Positions 18,464 through 28,034 are shown, counted from the first letter of the stretch. The stretch is 64,000 bases of DNA from Leptolinea sp. UBA5203 (GCA_002412765.1 DHVR01000034.1:76285-140284); one strand, 5' to 3'. Notes: generated from the letters alone by a model not told the origin. Numbers and translations are program-made.

Positions 18464-19444
18464 TCATACCATATGACATGCTACAAAATGTCCGGCTACA
18501 ACTTCTCTCATTTCCGGCTTCTGCTCGGCGCAGATCGTTTGCGCAAGGCTGCAACGGGTACGGAAACGGCATCCGGAGGGTGGATTGACTGGGGATGGTA
18601 CATCACCTTCCAGAATAATGCGTTTTCGTTTTTCTTCTGCTTTGGGGTCCGGAATCGGAACAGCCGACATTAAAGCCTGGGTATAAGGATGCAGAGGATG
18701 ATCATATAATTCGATGCGGTCTGCAATTTCCATGATCACGCCCAGGTACATCACCGCTACACGATCACTGATATGGCGAACCATGGATAGATCATGCGCA
18801 ATAAATAAATATGTCAGGCCTAATTCTTCCTGTAAATCTTCCAACAAGTTAACCACCTGAGCCTGGATGGAAACATCCAGCGCTGAGATAGGTTCATCAC
18901 AGACAATCAATTTTGGATCTAGGGCCAGTGCACGGGCGATGCCAATACGCTGTCGTTGACCACCGGAAAATTCATGGGGGTAGCGGTTGGCAAACGCCGG
19001 ATTCAAACCCACTTTTTCCAACAGATCCATAACTTTTTCCATGACTTCTTTGCCCTGATGCGTACGATGAATGACCAGCGGCTCACCAATAATTTCGCCC
19101 ACGGTCATGCGGGGGTTTAAACTTGCATAGGGATCCTGGAAAATCATTTGCAACTGTTTGCGGGTTTTCCGCATTTCTTCGGCTGGTAAATCCACAAGAT
19201 TTACGCCATCAAAAACAACTTCACCGGAGGTTGGTTTGTACAATTGGAGAATGGTTCGGCCAGTGGTTGATTTTCCGCATCCCGATTCACCTACCAAACC
19301 CAGCGTTTCACCTTTATATAAATCAAAGGATACGCCATCCACAGCATGAACCGCACCGATTTTTCGTTGGAAAACAATTCCCTGGGTGATGGGAAAATGT
19401 TTAACTAGATTTTTAACGTGGAGTAATACTTCTTTCTCGCTCAT
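18464..19444 (-). CDS. oppF: Oligopeptide ABC transporter ATP-binding protein OppF
   Basis: ATPase subunit with Walker A GESGCGKSTTGR (about 44-55), signature FSGGQRQRIGIARAL, Walker B LIVCDEPISALD and the C-terminal oligopeptide-family Cys-rich extension (PSGCRFRTRCSLAQTICAEQ) that binds an iron-sulphur cluster in some members. I start it at ATG 19444, where ATGA overlaps the oppD stop and GGAAGGGA lies just upstream; a start 12 codons earlier would overlap oppD by 40 bp without benefit. It energises the OppBC pore with OppD. Confidence 0.94.
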   Translation of the reverse strand: MSEKEVLLHVKNLVKHFPITQGIVFQRKIGAVHAVDGVSFDLYKGETLGLVGESGCGKSTTGRTILQLYKPTSGEVVFDGVNLVDLPAEEMRKTRKQLQMIFQDPYASLNPRMTVGEIIGEPLVIHRTHQGKEVMEKVMDLLEKVGLNPAFANRYPHEFSGGQRQRIGIARALALDPKLIVCDEPISALDVSIQAQVVNLLEDLQEELGLTYLFIAHDLSMVRHISDRVAVMYLGVIMEIADRIELYDHPLHPYTQALMSAVPIPDPKAEEKRKRIILEGDVPSPVNPPSGCRFRTRCSLAQTICAEQKPEMREVVAGHFVACHMV

Positions 19445-20433
19445 GCTCGTTCCCTTCCTGTTTTTGTATCTACCCAGCAAGCCACATTGTGGCCTTCTTC
19501 GCCAAACGGCGCTAAGGGGGGTTGTTCCTGACGACAGCGGTCAATCACAAATTTACATCGGGGAGCAAACGGGCAGAATTTCGGATTTTCCATTAATACT
19601 GGCGGGATGCCATCAATGGATTCCAATCGGCGATTGCGAATTTCATCCATTCTGGGGAGGCTTTCTAATAAGCCAATTGTGTATGGGTGTTGGGGATTGC
19701 CGTAAAGTTCCTTTACTGGAGCTTCTTCAATAATCAATCCGCCATACATAACATTGACTCGGTCAGCCAGTCCAGCCACAATACCCAGATCATGGGTGAT
19801 CCAGATAATGGCCATGCCTAGTTCATCGCGTAATTTCTTCACCAGTTCAATAATTTGAGCCTGAATGGTTACATCCAGAGCGGTAGTTGGTTCGTCAGCT
19901 ATTAAGATTTGGGGGGTACATACTAAAGCCATTGCGATCATTACCCGTTGGCGCATACCACCGGAAAATTGATGCGGATAATCATTCAATCTATCTTTAG
20001 CATTGGGAATGCCAACCAGTTCCAGCATTTCTGCGGCACGGTCATAGGCTTCTTGACGACTGAGCCCGTTGTGTATTTCCAACGGTTCTGCCACTTGTCG
20101 TCCAATAGTCAACACGGGATTAAAAGACGTCATTGGATCTTGAAATACCATACTGATTTGTGAACCGCGGATATGGCGAATTTCTTCATCCGTCATCTGT
20201 AATAAGTCTTTGCCCTGATATACAGCTTGACCGGCAACAACTTTTCCAGGTGGTGTTGGAATCAGACGCAACATCGACATGACGGTAACACTTTTTCCAC
20301 AGCCACTCTCGCCAACAATTCCAAGGGTTTCCCCTTCTTTAAGTCGGAAAGAAACGCCATTTACCGCATGTACGATCCCCTCCCGCGTACGGAATTGGGT
20401 CTCGAGGCCTTGCACATTCAATAGATCGGCCAT
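19441..20433 (-). CDS. oppD: Oligopeptide ABC transporter ATP-binding protein OppD
   Basis: The 330-residue ATPase has Walker A GESGCGKSVTVM (about 38-49), signature FSGGMRQRVMIAMAL, Walker B ILIADEPTTALD, the His switch WITHDLG and the C-terminal oligo_HPY-type segment (NPKFCPFAPRCKFVIDRCRQEQPP in pieces) with Cys residues. It is the first gene of the operon; its stop overlaps the oppF start as ATGA. ATG 20433 follows AGAGGAT. It works as a heterodimer with OppF. Confidence 0.94.
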   Translation of the reverse strand: MADLLNVQGLETQFRTREGIVHAVNGVSFRLKEGETLGIVGESGCGKSVTVMSMLRLIPTPPGKVVAGQAVYQGKDLLQMTDEEIRHIRGSQISMVFQDPMTSFNPVLTIGRQVAEPLEIHNGLSRQEAYDRAAEMLELVGIPNAKDRLNDYPHQFSGGMRQRVMIAMALVCTPQILIADEPTTALDVTIQAQIIELVKKLRDELGMAIIWITHDLGIVAGLADRVNVMYGGLIIEEAPVKELYGNPQHPYTIGLLESLPRMDEIRNRRLESIDGIPPVLMENPKFCPFAPRCKFVIDRCRQEQPPLAPFGEEGHNVACWVDTKTGRERA

Positions 20434-20523
20434 GCAACTATATCCTCTTTTCAGTTATTTTTGGGGAAATGGGCACAAATAACCTCGTTAACCTTTTTTG
20501 GGTTAGCTAAATTGTTAAAATTG

Positions 20524-20552
20524 AGTATAACCCGAAAAAAAAACTATGTCAA
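20524..20552 (-). promoter_or_regulatory. Near-consensus sigma-70-type promoter of the opp operon
   Basis: On the minus strand TTGACA (20552-20547) and TATACT (20529-20524) are separated by exactly 17 bp, and the spacer holds a T9 run. The site is about 90 bp upstream of oppD. This is the best promoter match noticed in the window and explains the 316-bp gap after rsgA; nothing else is recognised in that gap. Confidence 0.8.
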
Positions 20553-20749
20553 ATTTACAACGCCCTCTGATCATTCAGAACCTTATCATATCAAAACTGC
20601 GCGAACATAATTTTCTAACGAGAGGTTTTGGTCCATTGTCCTTTGATGATTTGACTACGCCCTAAAAAGATTAATATTTGGTTAATTTCATTACCATTGT
20701 TAGTTTAATAGCACTGCTGTCAATTTGTCAATTGTGATGAATGACTTAA

Positions 20750-21673
20750 TTATTCCGCTTCGAGTTCATCACCTAATCGCATCCGCAAATAAGATTCATA
20801 TCGATCCGGATGAATTTTTCCATTTTCTACCGCTTCCCGCACCGCACAACCGGGATCATCCAGATGGACACAATCATTAAATTGGCAGTCTTCCACATAT
20901 TTCCGGATTTCCGGAAAATAGCCATCCAATTCTTCCGGCTCAATATCCCATAAGGCCAATGATTTTAATCCGGGGATATCGGCGACATACCCTCCCTCGT
21001 GCAATGCATGCAGTTCTCTAACCACAGTGGTGTGTTTCCCTTTTTCGGTAGCTTCACTCACTTCTCGTACTGCAATACCCAGTTCAGGCTGCATTACATT
21101 AAGTAAACTGGATTTTCCCACCCCGGAAGGTCCGGCAAATCCACTCAGTTTACCAATCAGGGTTTTCTTTAAATCCTTGATCCCGCGTTCTGTTCGGGTA
21201 GATGTGTAATGAACCGGATAACCTAATGGCTCATAGTGAGAAAACATCGCTTTGGCATCGCGCAGCCCAATCAGGTCCACTTTATTGGCCACAATTTGCA
21301 CTGGGATCTTTTGCTTCTCACAAATCACCAAAAACCGATCCAGCATGCGTAATTTCGGTTCGGGTGAGGCACATGCAAAAACCAGTAATACCTGATCCAG
21401 GTTGGAGAATAATATCTGACGATACTCTCCCCTGGGTGTGGGCGCTAATCGAACCAGTTCCCTTACTCGGGGCAGAATTTCTTCAATGGCACCGCTGCCA
21501 TCCAACAATGGACTAATAACCACGCGGTCTCCCACTGCTGTAATATCTCCCAGGCGCGGCCCGCGTTTTAAACGACCACGCAGCCGGCAAACATACTGCC
21601 CCTGCGTGGTGGCGATGGTATGAAATCCTGATTGAGAACGGATGATGGTCCCTTCGATCCAAGTATCTTTCAT
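20750..21673 (-). CDS. rsgA: Ribosome small-subunit biogenesis GTPase RsgA
   Basis: Circularly permuted GTPase that acts late in 30S maturation. Order in the 307-residue product: N-terminal OB-fold (about 1-75), G4 motif NKVDL at 130-134 placed before the P-loop GPSGVGKSSLLN (about 181-192), then G3 DIPG, then a zinc knuckle of the form C-x4-C-x-H-x5-C near the C-terminus (DCQFNDCVHLDDPGCAV). Length matches the family. It is the last gene of a maf-PBP-rsgA run, 18 bp after the PBP gene. Confidence 0.95.
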   Translation of the reverse strand: MKDTWIEGTIIRSQSGFHTIATTQGQYVCRLRGRLKRGPRLGDITAVGDRVVISPLLDGSGAIEEILPRVRELVRLAPTPRGEYRQILFSNLDQVLLVFACASPEPKLRMLDRFLVICEKQKIPVQIVANKVDLIGLRDAKAMFSHYEPLGYPVHYTSTRTERGIKDLKKTLIGKLSGFAGPSGVGKSSLLNVMQPELGIAVREVSEATEKGKHTTVVRELHALHEGGYVADIPGLKSLALWDIEPEELDGYFPEIRKYVEDCQFNDCVHLDDPGCAVREAVENGKIHPDRYESYLRMRLGDELEAE

Positions 21674-21691
21674 TTTTTGAGTGGTCTCATA

Positions 21692-23884
21692 TTATTGGCC
21701 TTCCTCGGTGGGTGTCGGCGTTTTTGTAATAAGATAGGACGCTTCCCACGGATAAAGTTGAACATCAAAACCGTAATATTGTGCGATAACCCGACGGAAG
21801 ATTGGAGCGGCAATTTCAGAACCTTCCCCTGAATTTTCTGCAATGACAACCACAGCAATATTGGGAACAGAGGAGTTTTTTGTATCCGTATAGCCAGCAA
21901 ACCAGGCATGTGCATTTCCAAAAGGATTCTGGGCGGTGCCTGTCTTGCCATAAATGGGGACAGCGATATTTAAGAAACGAGAATGAGCAGTACCACGGGT
22001 ATCTGCTACAACGGAGCGCATGGCATCCTGAATGATTTTTAAATTTTCATCCGTGACAGGCAGTTTTCCCTGAACTTCAGGCGTAAATTTATAAACGGGT
22101 TCTTCTCCAATTTTACTGATTTTCTCAACAATTTGGGGACGGTAGAGCGTGCCGCCATTCCCTATTGCCGCCGTAAAGCGTGCCACCTGTAAAGGGGTAA
22201 CCAGCATCATACCCTGGCCAATCCCCTGTTGGACAGCATCTCCATCATTTTGCGGGTAGGGCATAGCGCCTTCGTCTTCAGGCACCTGACCAATGCCTGT
22301 CGCTTGCCCTAACCCAAATCCTTTGGCTATATCCGTAATTAATTCCGGAAATCCATTCCGGTAAAGGTCCAGACCAATATGGTAAAACCATGGATTACAG
22401 GAGCGCATTAATCCTTCTGGTAAGGTTAACACTCCGCTGGGCGGAATTTCTTTCGCCTTGGTCCAATCCACTCCCACATATCCCGCCAATTCCGTATATT
22501 CATACTGACAATCATAGGTAGTGTCAATGGTAAACCGCTCACTTTCTAGGGCGGCCGCCATGGTGATAATTTTAAAGACCGAACCTAAAGGATACCCCCC
22601 CTGAGTGGCACGGTTGAGCAGCCTTTGATTCCCGTCGCTCAAAACCGTTTTCAGATCAAGGTTGTTCCCATTGTTGGGATCAAATAGATTTGGGTTGAAA
22701 GTAGGCGAGGAAGCCATGGCCAGAACCCGTCCCGTATCCCGTTCCAGGACCACAATGGCGCCGGTCATCCCTTGAATGGCACGTTCAACCCGCTGTTGAA
22801 AGGTCGTATCAAATGTTGTATAGATGGATTCAGCCGCTTGGGCATTCTGCTGATACAGCTTGGAAATAATTTCTCCACTTGGGGCGACCACAAACAATTC
22901 CACGCCCCGTTTACCAAACAAATAGCTTTCACCCCATTTTTCCAATCCGGAGGCGCCAACCCGGTCATCCGCACGATACCCCAAACGTTGGAAAGCTAAC
23001 AACTCTTCGGCGTAGATGGGTTTCACATAACCCGTGGCATGGGGTGCAATCCCGCCATCATAATAATACCGGGAGGCATAGCGATTCTGGACAAATCCTT
23101 CCAGACCATTCACTTGGTAATTCTTGTCATCCACTTCCTGAGCCAGAGCCTCCCCAATGGGGATATACCCGCTATCATAGCCATACTTTTCAAGTAAATC
23201 ATAAATTTCTTTTTGTTTCTTTCCTGTCAGAACAGATAAAGCGGATACTGTGGCGGCATAATTTCCATTTTCAATACTGATAGGGGCGATGCCCAACGAG
23301 ACAACTTGTGTTTCAGTAACCAAAGCTTCGCCGTTTATATCATAAATATTTCCGCGGGCCGGAGAGGATACATTTAATAAAAGTTTGTTACCCCCGCGCA
23401 GTTCGGGCATCATTAGACCTTCATCCCACTGCAAACGCCAGATATTATCTTCCATGGAGAAATTGGCCGTCATTTCACGGGTCATCGTATCCATCAAAGT
23501 GGTTTTATAACTCACTCGATACGAGATCTGAGCAGTAGTGGGTTTGATCAAGGTTGAGAGAACCGTGTATTCAATATCCTGCATCGTTAAGCTAACAGAA
23601 AAATCAAGAAGCTGCTTATCAAACGCCTCATAAGTTACTGCATCTTTACTGACTCTGGTTAACATCTCATACATCTTGGCATGGTCATTTTGGCGCCAGA
23701 ATTCCAGAAAAGTTGAAAGAGCTGCCGAGACATCCGGCACCTGAGTGGTTTCTACCAATGGGGTTGGTAATTCAGATGCTTGCGTTAACGTTGTAGTTGC
23801 AGTGCCAGCCGCTTCAGGGGTTGCTTTGCTGACACATGAGGAGAGTAGAAGCAAAAGCAGTAAAAATGGGATAATTCGTTTCAT
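21692..23884 (-). CDS. Penicillin-binding protein with lipoprotein signal and NTF2-like (MecA_N) domain
   Basis: A class B transpeptidase that cross-links peptidoglycan. The 730-residue product begins MKRIIPFLLLLLLLSSC, a lipobox with Cys17 instead of the usual uncleaved anchor helix. An NTF2-like domain (about 50-165) and a PBP dimerisation domain (about 170-340) precede the transpeptidase, where SVFK (Ser435-Lys438), SCN (495-497) and KTGT (647-650) are the three catalytic motifs. The architecture resembles MecA/PbpC-type enzymes, so low-affinity beta-lactam binding is possible but not shown. ATG 23884 follows AGGAGG. Confidence 0.92.
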   Translation of the reverse strand: MKRIIPFLLLLLLLSSCVSKATPEAAGTATTTLTQASELPTPLVETTQVPDVSAALSTFLEFWRQNDHAKMYEMLTRVSKDAVTYEAFDKQLLDFSVSLTMQDIEYTVLSTLIKPTTAQISYRVSYKTTLMDTMTREMTANFSMEDNIWRLQWDEGLMMPELRGGNKLLLNVSSPARGNIYDINGEALVTETQVVSLGIAPISIENGNYAATVSALSVLTGKKQKEIYDLLEKYGYDSGYIPIGEALAQEVDDKNYQVNGLEGFVQNRYASRYYYDGGIAPHATGYVKPIYAEELLAFQRLGYRADDRVGASGLEKWGESYLFGKRGVELFVVAPSGEIISKLYQQNAQAAESIYTTFDTTFQQRVERAIQGMTGAIVVLERDTGRVLAMASSPTFNPNLFDPNNGNNLDLKTVLSDGNQRLLNRATQGGYPLGSVFKIITMAAALESERFTIDTTYDCQYEYTELAGYVGVDWTKAKEIPPSGVLTLPEGLMRSCNPWFYHIGLDLYRNGFPELITDIAKGFGLGQATGIGQVPEDEGAMPYPQNDGDAVQQGIGQGMMLVTPLQVARFTAAIGNGGTLYRPQIVEKISKIGEEPVYKFTPEVQGKLPVTDENLKIIQDAMRSVVADTRGTAHSRFLNIAVPIYGKTGTAQNPFGNAHAWFAGYTDTKNSSVPNIAVVVIAENSGEGSEIAAPIFRRVIAQYYGFDVQLYPWEASYLITKTPTPTEEGQ

Positions 23885-23906
23885 AGAATTCCTCCTGCTG
23901 TTTTTC

Positions 23907-24578
23907 TCAACAGGTAATCTGATCTGTAAATGATAATACGGAAGATGAAATCTCGCATCGGTAGGCTAATTGTTGGGAACATACTGAAACAGGATTCTCA
24001 GCAATTTGTTTACCCATCTTGATAATGTGACGGGAAAGGTGACACAAAGGCAAGCCCATCACACAGGCATAGCACCCCGAAAATTGTTCAACGGGATGAA
24101 ATTCATGGTTTTGAATGGCATAGGCGCCCGCTTTGTCAAACGGATCACCGCTTAAAATATACTTTTCCATTTCGTCATCAGAATAAGCGCGCATGGGCAC
24201 ATCCACAACGCAACAATCTATTATGGTGGGGTCAGCACCCGGTTGATGAATGGAAATGGCCGTAAACACATGGTGGATCTTGCCCCGTAAAGCACCCAGC
24301 ATGGATCTTGCTTCCTCGGCGTTGCCTGGCTTGCCGAGAATCCGACCGTCCAATTCAACGATGGTATCCGATGCCACAACAACTAAATCAGGGGCTTTCA
24401 GTGCTGCTTTTTCGCCTTTTTCCCTGGCCATTCGTTTTACATACACGATGGGAGACTCGCCCGGCAGCGGCGTCTCATCAATGTCAGAAGACGTGACTGA
24501 AAAACCAGGCTGAATCCAGGATAGAAGCTGGCGCCGGCGGGGAGACACCGATGCGAGGAGAAGATGACTTTCATTCAT
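23907..24578 (-). CDS. maf: Maf-like nucleotide pyrophosphatase
   Basis: Maf proteins hydrolyse canonical or modified nucleoside triphosphates and are linked to septum arrest. The 223-residue product has the signature LLASVSPRRRQLL near the N-terminus, DIDETPLPGESP, a central ASDTIVELDGRILGKP with the catalytic Asp, and AGAYAIQNHE. About 30 residues after CVMGLPL are poorly conserved and may be a lineage-specific tail. It is first in the maf-PBP-rsgA run, with the PBP start 23 bp after its stop. The ribosome-binding site is weak. Confidence 0.9.
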   Translation of the reverse strand: MNESHLLLASVSPRRRQLLSWIQPGFSVTSSDIDETPLPGESPIVYVKRMAREKGEKAALKAPDLVVVASDTIVELDGRILGKPGNAEEARSMLGALRGKIHHVFTAISIHQPGADPTIIDCCVVDVPMRAYSDDEMEKYILSGDPFDKAGAYAIQNHEFHPVEQFSGCYACVMGLPLCHLSRHIIKMGKQIAENPVSVCSQQLAYRCEISSSVLSFTDQITC

Positions 24579-24688
24579 ATCCGTTAAATTCTATCACAGG
24601 TGGAACAAGTCCTATCTATTTTTAATTTTTCGGTACTTGTATAGACTGGTTCCTTCCTGCGCTGGTTTTAACCTAGTGTGTTCATTGG

Positions 24689-24717
24689 TTGCAATGTACA
24701 ATGATAGTGCTTGATAT
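24689..24717 (+). promoter_or_regulatory. Candidate promoter for xpt-guaA
   Basis: TTGCAA (24689-24694) and TGATAT (24712-24717) are spaced by 17 bp, which would put the start of transcription about 18 nt before the xpt ATG. The 163-bp gap between maf and xpt shows no purine riboswitch core. Confidence 0.4.
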
Positions 24718-24741
24718 TTTCATTGAATTGTGGAGGCTTGC

Positions 24742-25317
24742 ATGCAACTTTTAAAACAACGGATCATCCAGGACGGCAAAATACTGGGCAACGGTATTCT
24801 CAAAGTGGATGGTTTTATCAATCACCAGGTGGATCCCATGTTGATGGATGCCTGTGGAAAAGAATTGGCCAAACGTTTCGCCAATGTCGGAGCAGACCGT
24901 ATTTTAACCGCGGAAATTTCCGGCATTGCCCCAGCGTTGATGACAGCCCGCTACTTAAACTTGCCGGTGGTATATGCCCGGAAAACCAAACCGGTCACCA
25001 TGCCGGATACCGTATATTTGACCATTGCTCCTTCGCATACGAAAGGTCACATGGTGGAATTAATTGTCTCACCGGAATACCTGCCCCGCGGTGAAAAAGT
25101 CCTCATCATTGATGATTTTCTTGCCTCCGGTTCCACCATCCTTGGCTTAGTTCGTCTGATCCACGCCGCCGGCGCTGAACTGGTGGGTATTGGTACCCTG
25201 GTGGAGAAATACTTTGAATCCGGACGTGAGCTGCTCTCCCAATATAACATTCCCATTGAGTCCCTGGCTTGCATAACCTCTATGGAAAATGGAAAGATTT
25301 CCTTTACTGAAGATTAA
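24742..25317 (+). CDS. xpt: Xanthine phosphoribosyltransferase
   Basis: Salvages xanthine to XMP, the substrate of the next gene, guaA. The 191-residue product closely follows Bacillus-type Xpt: LKQRIIQDGKILGNGILKVDGFINHQVDP at the N-terminus, EISGIAPALMTA, and the PRPP-binding motif VLIIDDFLASGST (about 122-134). I choose ATG 24742 because GGAGG (24732-24736) lies five bases before it; an in-frame GTG at 24730 would contain this site. The guaA start follows 20 bp after the stop. Confidence 0.94.
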   Translation: MQLLKQRIIQDGKILGNGILKVDGFINHQVDPMLMDACGKELAKRFANVGADRILTAEISGIAPALMTARYLNLPVVYARKTKPVTMPDTVYLTIAPSHTKGHMVELIVSPEYLPRGEKVLIIDDFLASGSTILGLVRLIHAAGAELVGIGTLVEKYFESGRELLSQYNIPIESLACITSMENGKISFTED

Positions 25318-25337
25318 GTTTTGGAGTTAAGAAATTT

Positions 25338-26894
25338 ATGACTGAAGCCATCGCCATCCTTGATTTCGGATCCCAGTACACCCAATTGATCGCCCGTCGG
25401 GTTCGGGAATTAAATGTTTATTGTGAAATCTTCCCCTGGGATGCCCCACAAGCCGACATCACAGCCATCCAACCCCAGGGTTACATCCTTTCCGGCGGTC
25501 CCTCCTCGGCCTATGAAGAAAATGCACCCATCATTCAGGATTTCATCCTGCAAGCTGACCTGCCCATTTTGGGAATCTGTTACGGCATGCAAGCCATTTG
25601 CCTGAAATTGGGCGGCGAAGTGATTCCAGCAGAAGCCCGCGAATACGGCCATGCGGATATTCATGTCACGGAACGAAATGTGCTCTTGCAAGAAGACCAC
25701 TATAAAGTATGGATGTCGCATGGGGACCGCATCGCCAGCCTGCCCGCCGGCTTCCGGGTGATTGCCACCAGTCAGAACAGCCCTTTTGGGGCGATTGCCG
25801 ACGCAGGCAACCGCATTTTCGGGCTGCAATTTCACCCCGAAGTCCATCATACTCCTCTGGGAAAAGAAATTCTGCGCGCCTTCCTGATGGATATCTGCGG
25901 CGTGGCTCCCTCCTGGACCGCGGATGCCATCATTGACCAATCCATAAAAGCCATTCGCCAACAAGTTGGTACAGAAAAAGTGCTCTCAGCCGTCAGCGGC
26001 GGGGTGGATTCCAGCGTCGCTACCGCTCTGGTTTATCAAGCCGTCGGCAAACAACTCTCGGCCGTATTTGTGGATCATGGTCTGCTTCGTAAGAACGAAC
26101 GGGAAACCGTGGAAAAAGCCTTTCGAGGGAAATTTGGCAGCCAACTGATCACCGTGGATGCCGAAGAGAACTTCCTCGCCAAATTACACGGCAAGCAGGA
26201 TCCAGAAGAAAAACGAAAAATCATCGGCGAAACCTTTATCCGCACCTTTGAAGCCGAAGCCAACAAAATTGGCAAAATGCCCTTCCTGGTGCAGGGCACC
26301 ATTTACCCGGATGTAGTGGAATCCAGTGCACCGGATCGGAACAAAGCTGAAAGAATTAAAAGCCATCACAATGTAGGCGGCTTACCCAAAGACCTGGATT
26401 TTCAACTGGTTGAACCCTTACGCTATTTGTTCAAAGACGAAGTCCGCAAAGTGGGCGAAGCGCTGGGCTTGCCCAGTGAACTGGTCTGGCGGCAGCCTTT
26501 CCCCGGCCCCGGCCTGGCGGTACGTTGCCTGGGTGAGCTGACCCGGGAACGTCTGCACACCCTGCGCGAAGCGGATGCCATTTTCACCGACGAACTGGCT
26601 GCGGCGGGTTTGATTTCCCAGCGGCCAGAGGAAGGCAGCCCACAAATTGGGCAAGCCTTCGCCGTCCTTTTGCCGGTTCGATCTGTGGGCGTGATGGGCG
26701 ACCAGCGCACGTATCAAGAAGTGATTGCCCTGCGGGCTGTTAACACGCAGGATTTTATGACCGCCAATTGGGCGCAAATCCCATTTGAATTGTTGGGGAA
26801 AGTCTCTCATCGCATTGTCAATGAAGTTAAAGGGGTAAATCGTGTCGTTTACGATATTACCGGCAAACCCCCTGCAACGATTGAGTGGGAATAA
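25338..26894 (+). CDS. guaA: GMP synthase (glutamine-hydrolysing)
   Basis: Aminates XMP to GMP. The 518-residue product has the class I glutamine amidotransferase domain (1 to about 195) with nucleophile Cys81 in ILGICYGMQ and the His/Glu of FHPEVHHT, an ATP pyrophosphatase domain with P-loop SGGVDSS (about 219-225), and the C-terminal dimerisation domain ending KPPATIEWE, the invariant GuaA tail. ATG 25338 has GGAG upstream. It forms an operon with xpt, so xanthine is converted to GMP by adjacent genes. Confidence 0.97.
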   Translation: MTEAIAILDFGSQYTQLIARRVRELNVYCEIFPWDAPQADITAIQPQGYILSGGPSSAYEENAPIIQDFILQADLPILGICYGMQAICLKLGGEVIPAEAREYGHADIHVTERNVLLQEDHYKVWMSHGDRIASLPAGFRVIATSQNSPFGAIADAGNRIFGLQFHPEVHHTPLGKEILRAFLMDICGVAPSWTADAIIDQSIKAIRQQVGTEKVLSAVSGGVDSSVATALVYQAVGKQLSAVFVDHGLLRKNERETVEKAFRGKFGSQLITVDAEENFLAKLHGKQDPEEKRKIIGETFIRTFEAEANKIGKMPFLVQGTIYPDVVESSAPDRNKAERIKSHHNVGGLPKDLDFQLVEPLRYLFKDEVRKVGEALGLPSELVWRQPFPGPGLAVRCLGELTRERLHTLREADAIFTDELAAAGLISQRPEEGSPQIGQAFAVLLPVRSVGVMGDQRTYQEVIALRAVNTQDFMTANWAQIPFELLGKVSHRIVNEVKGVNRVVYDITGKPPATIEWE

Positions 26895-26953
26895 ACGTAT
26901 ATTGTTGATGTGGGATGCAGCATTCCGCTGTATCCAGAATTCGGGAGGTCGAT

Positions 26954-27982
26954 ATGAATTACGGTGAAATTTTAAAACGAGCCTGGGATACCATTTGGAA
27001 ACATAAAATCCTCTGGCTATTTGGTTTGCTGGCCAGTTGTACAGCCAATTCCGGCGGTGGTGGCGGTGGCGGTGGAGGAGGCAGTCAGAATTCTGCCAAC
27101 TTCAATAATTCCAACGGGGATTTCTTTCAACAAAATCCCTTTAACTTCAATTTTGAAAAGGACTTCAATAATCTGCCCTTTTTCAATCAAGCTGGCTGGG
27201 AAAATAATGTCGGCCTGATTGTCTTGATCATTGTTGGGCTATTCTGTTTAATGATCCTTCTGTCCCTCATCTTCACAGCCATTGGTTCAGCCGGTGAAAT
27301 TGGGCTATCCAAAGGCAGTTGGCGGGTGGATGAAGGCGAAACTAAACTGACCTTTTCCAGCCTGTGGGCGAGCGTCAAAAAACCGTTCTGGCGGGTTTTC
27401 CTACTGCATTTCATCCCCGGCATCCTCGGCTTTTTGCTGGCGATATTAATTGTTGGCGGCGTCATCCTTGCCAGCGTTGCGACCCTGGGTGTTGGCTTGA
27501 TTTGCTTGATCCCATTCTTGTGCGTCCTCGGCCTGGTTTTGTTCGTGGCGGGTATTCTGGTCTCCTTGATGATCAAATTGATGATCCCCATGATGGTCAA
27601 TGAAGACGTCAGTTTGATGGATTCCATCAAGAAAACTTATGAATTGTTCAAGGCCAATTTCTGGTCAGTCATCCTGATGGGTGTGATTTTATGGGTCATG
27701 CAGCTTGTGATCGGCTTGATCATTGCCATCCCGATCATCATGGTTGTCTTTGGCGGCATTGCAGCCGGTGCCATTGGCACTCAGTTTGCTAATCTCGACC
27801 CCACCATGCTGATCCCGTTCGCCATTGCCTTTGTCTGCCTGCTGATACCCATTTCCATGTTCATCGGCGCTGTCTTGCAGTCTTACCTGGGCGCTGCCTG
27901 GACCATCACCTACCGCCGCATTACCGGCAAGGAATTTGGTAATACGGCCGCCGTGGTTGCCACGGAAGTCATCGAAGCATAG
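26954..27982 (+). CDS. Polytopic membrane protein with glycine-rich loop, function unknown
   Basis: I do not recognise a named family. The product of about 342 residues starts MNYGEILKRAWDTIWKHKILWLFGLLAS, a pattern seen in uncharacterised membrane proteins that pack a short amphipathic start against a first helix. A run of ten glycines follows at about residues 36-45, encoded by a GGT/GGC microsatellite at 27052-27081, then an Asn/Phe-rich loop. Four to six further hydrophobic helices cover residues 90-330. Start ATG 26954 is chosen because GGGAGG is just upstream. It follows guaA by 59 bp and ends at a strong terminator; the next gene encodes a similar protein. Confidence 0.75.
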   Translation: MNYGEILKRAWDTIWKHKILWLFGLLASCTANSGGGGGGGGGGSQNSANFNNSNGDFFQQNPFNFNFEKDFNNLPFFNQAGWENNVGLIVLIIVGLFCLMILLSLIFTAIGSAGEIGLSKGSWRVDEGETKLTFSSLWASVKKPFWRVFLLHFIPGILGFLLAILIVGGVILASVATLGVGLICLIPFLCVLGLVLFVAGILVSLMIKLMIPMMVNEDVSLMDSIKKTYELFKANFWSVILMGVILWVMQLVIGLIIAIPIIMVVFGGIAAGAIGTQFANLDPTMLIPFAIAFVCLLIPISMFIGAVLQSYLGAAWTITYRRITGKEFGNTAAVVATEVIEA

Positions 27983-28000
27983 GTTATTCTCAGACCCACA

Positions 28001-28034
28001 AAAAGCCTGTTCCGGATTCGGAGCAGGTTTTTTT
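28001..28034 (+). terminator. Intrinsic terminator after the glycine-rich membrane protein gene
   Basis: CCTGTTCCG (28006-28014) pairs with CGGAGCAGG (28019-28027), one wobble pair, 4-nt loop, followed by a run of T. It closes the xpt-guaA-membrane-protein transcription unit. Confidence 0.92.

Noticed and set aside
24579..24741. Purine riboswitch upstream of xpt-guaA
   Set aside because: Expected from Bacillus, but the conserved core and paired arms are not visible in this short gap, and a plausible promoter lies too close to the start to leave space.
25410..25964. Minus-strand open frame opposite guaA
   Set aside because: Antisense shadow of a well-conserved enzyme, with no start signal.
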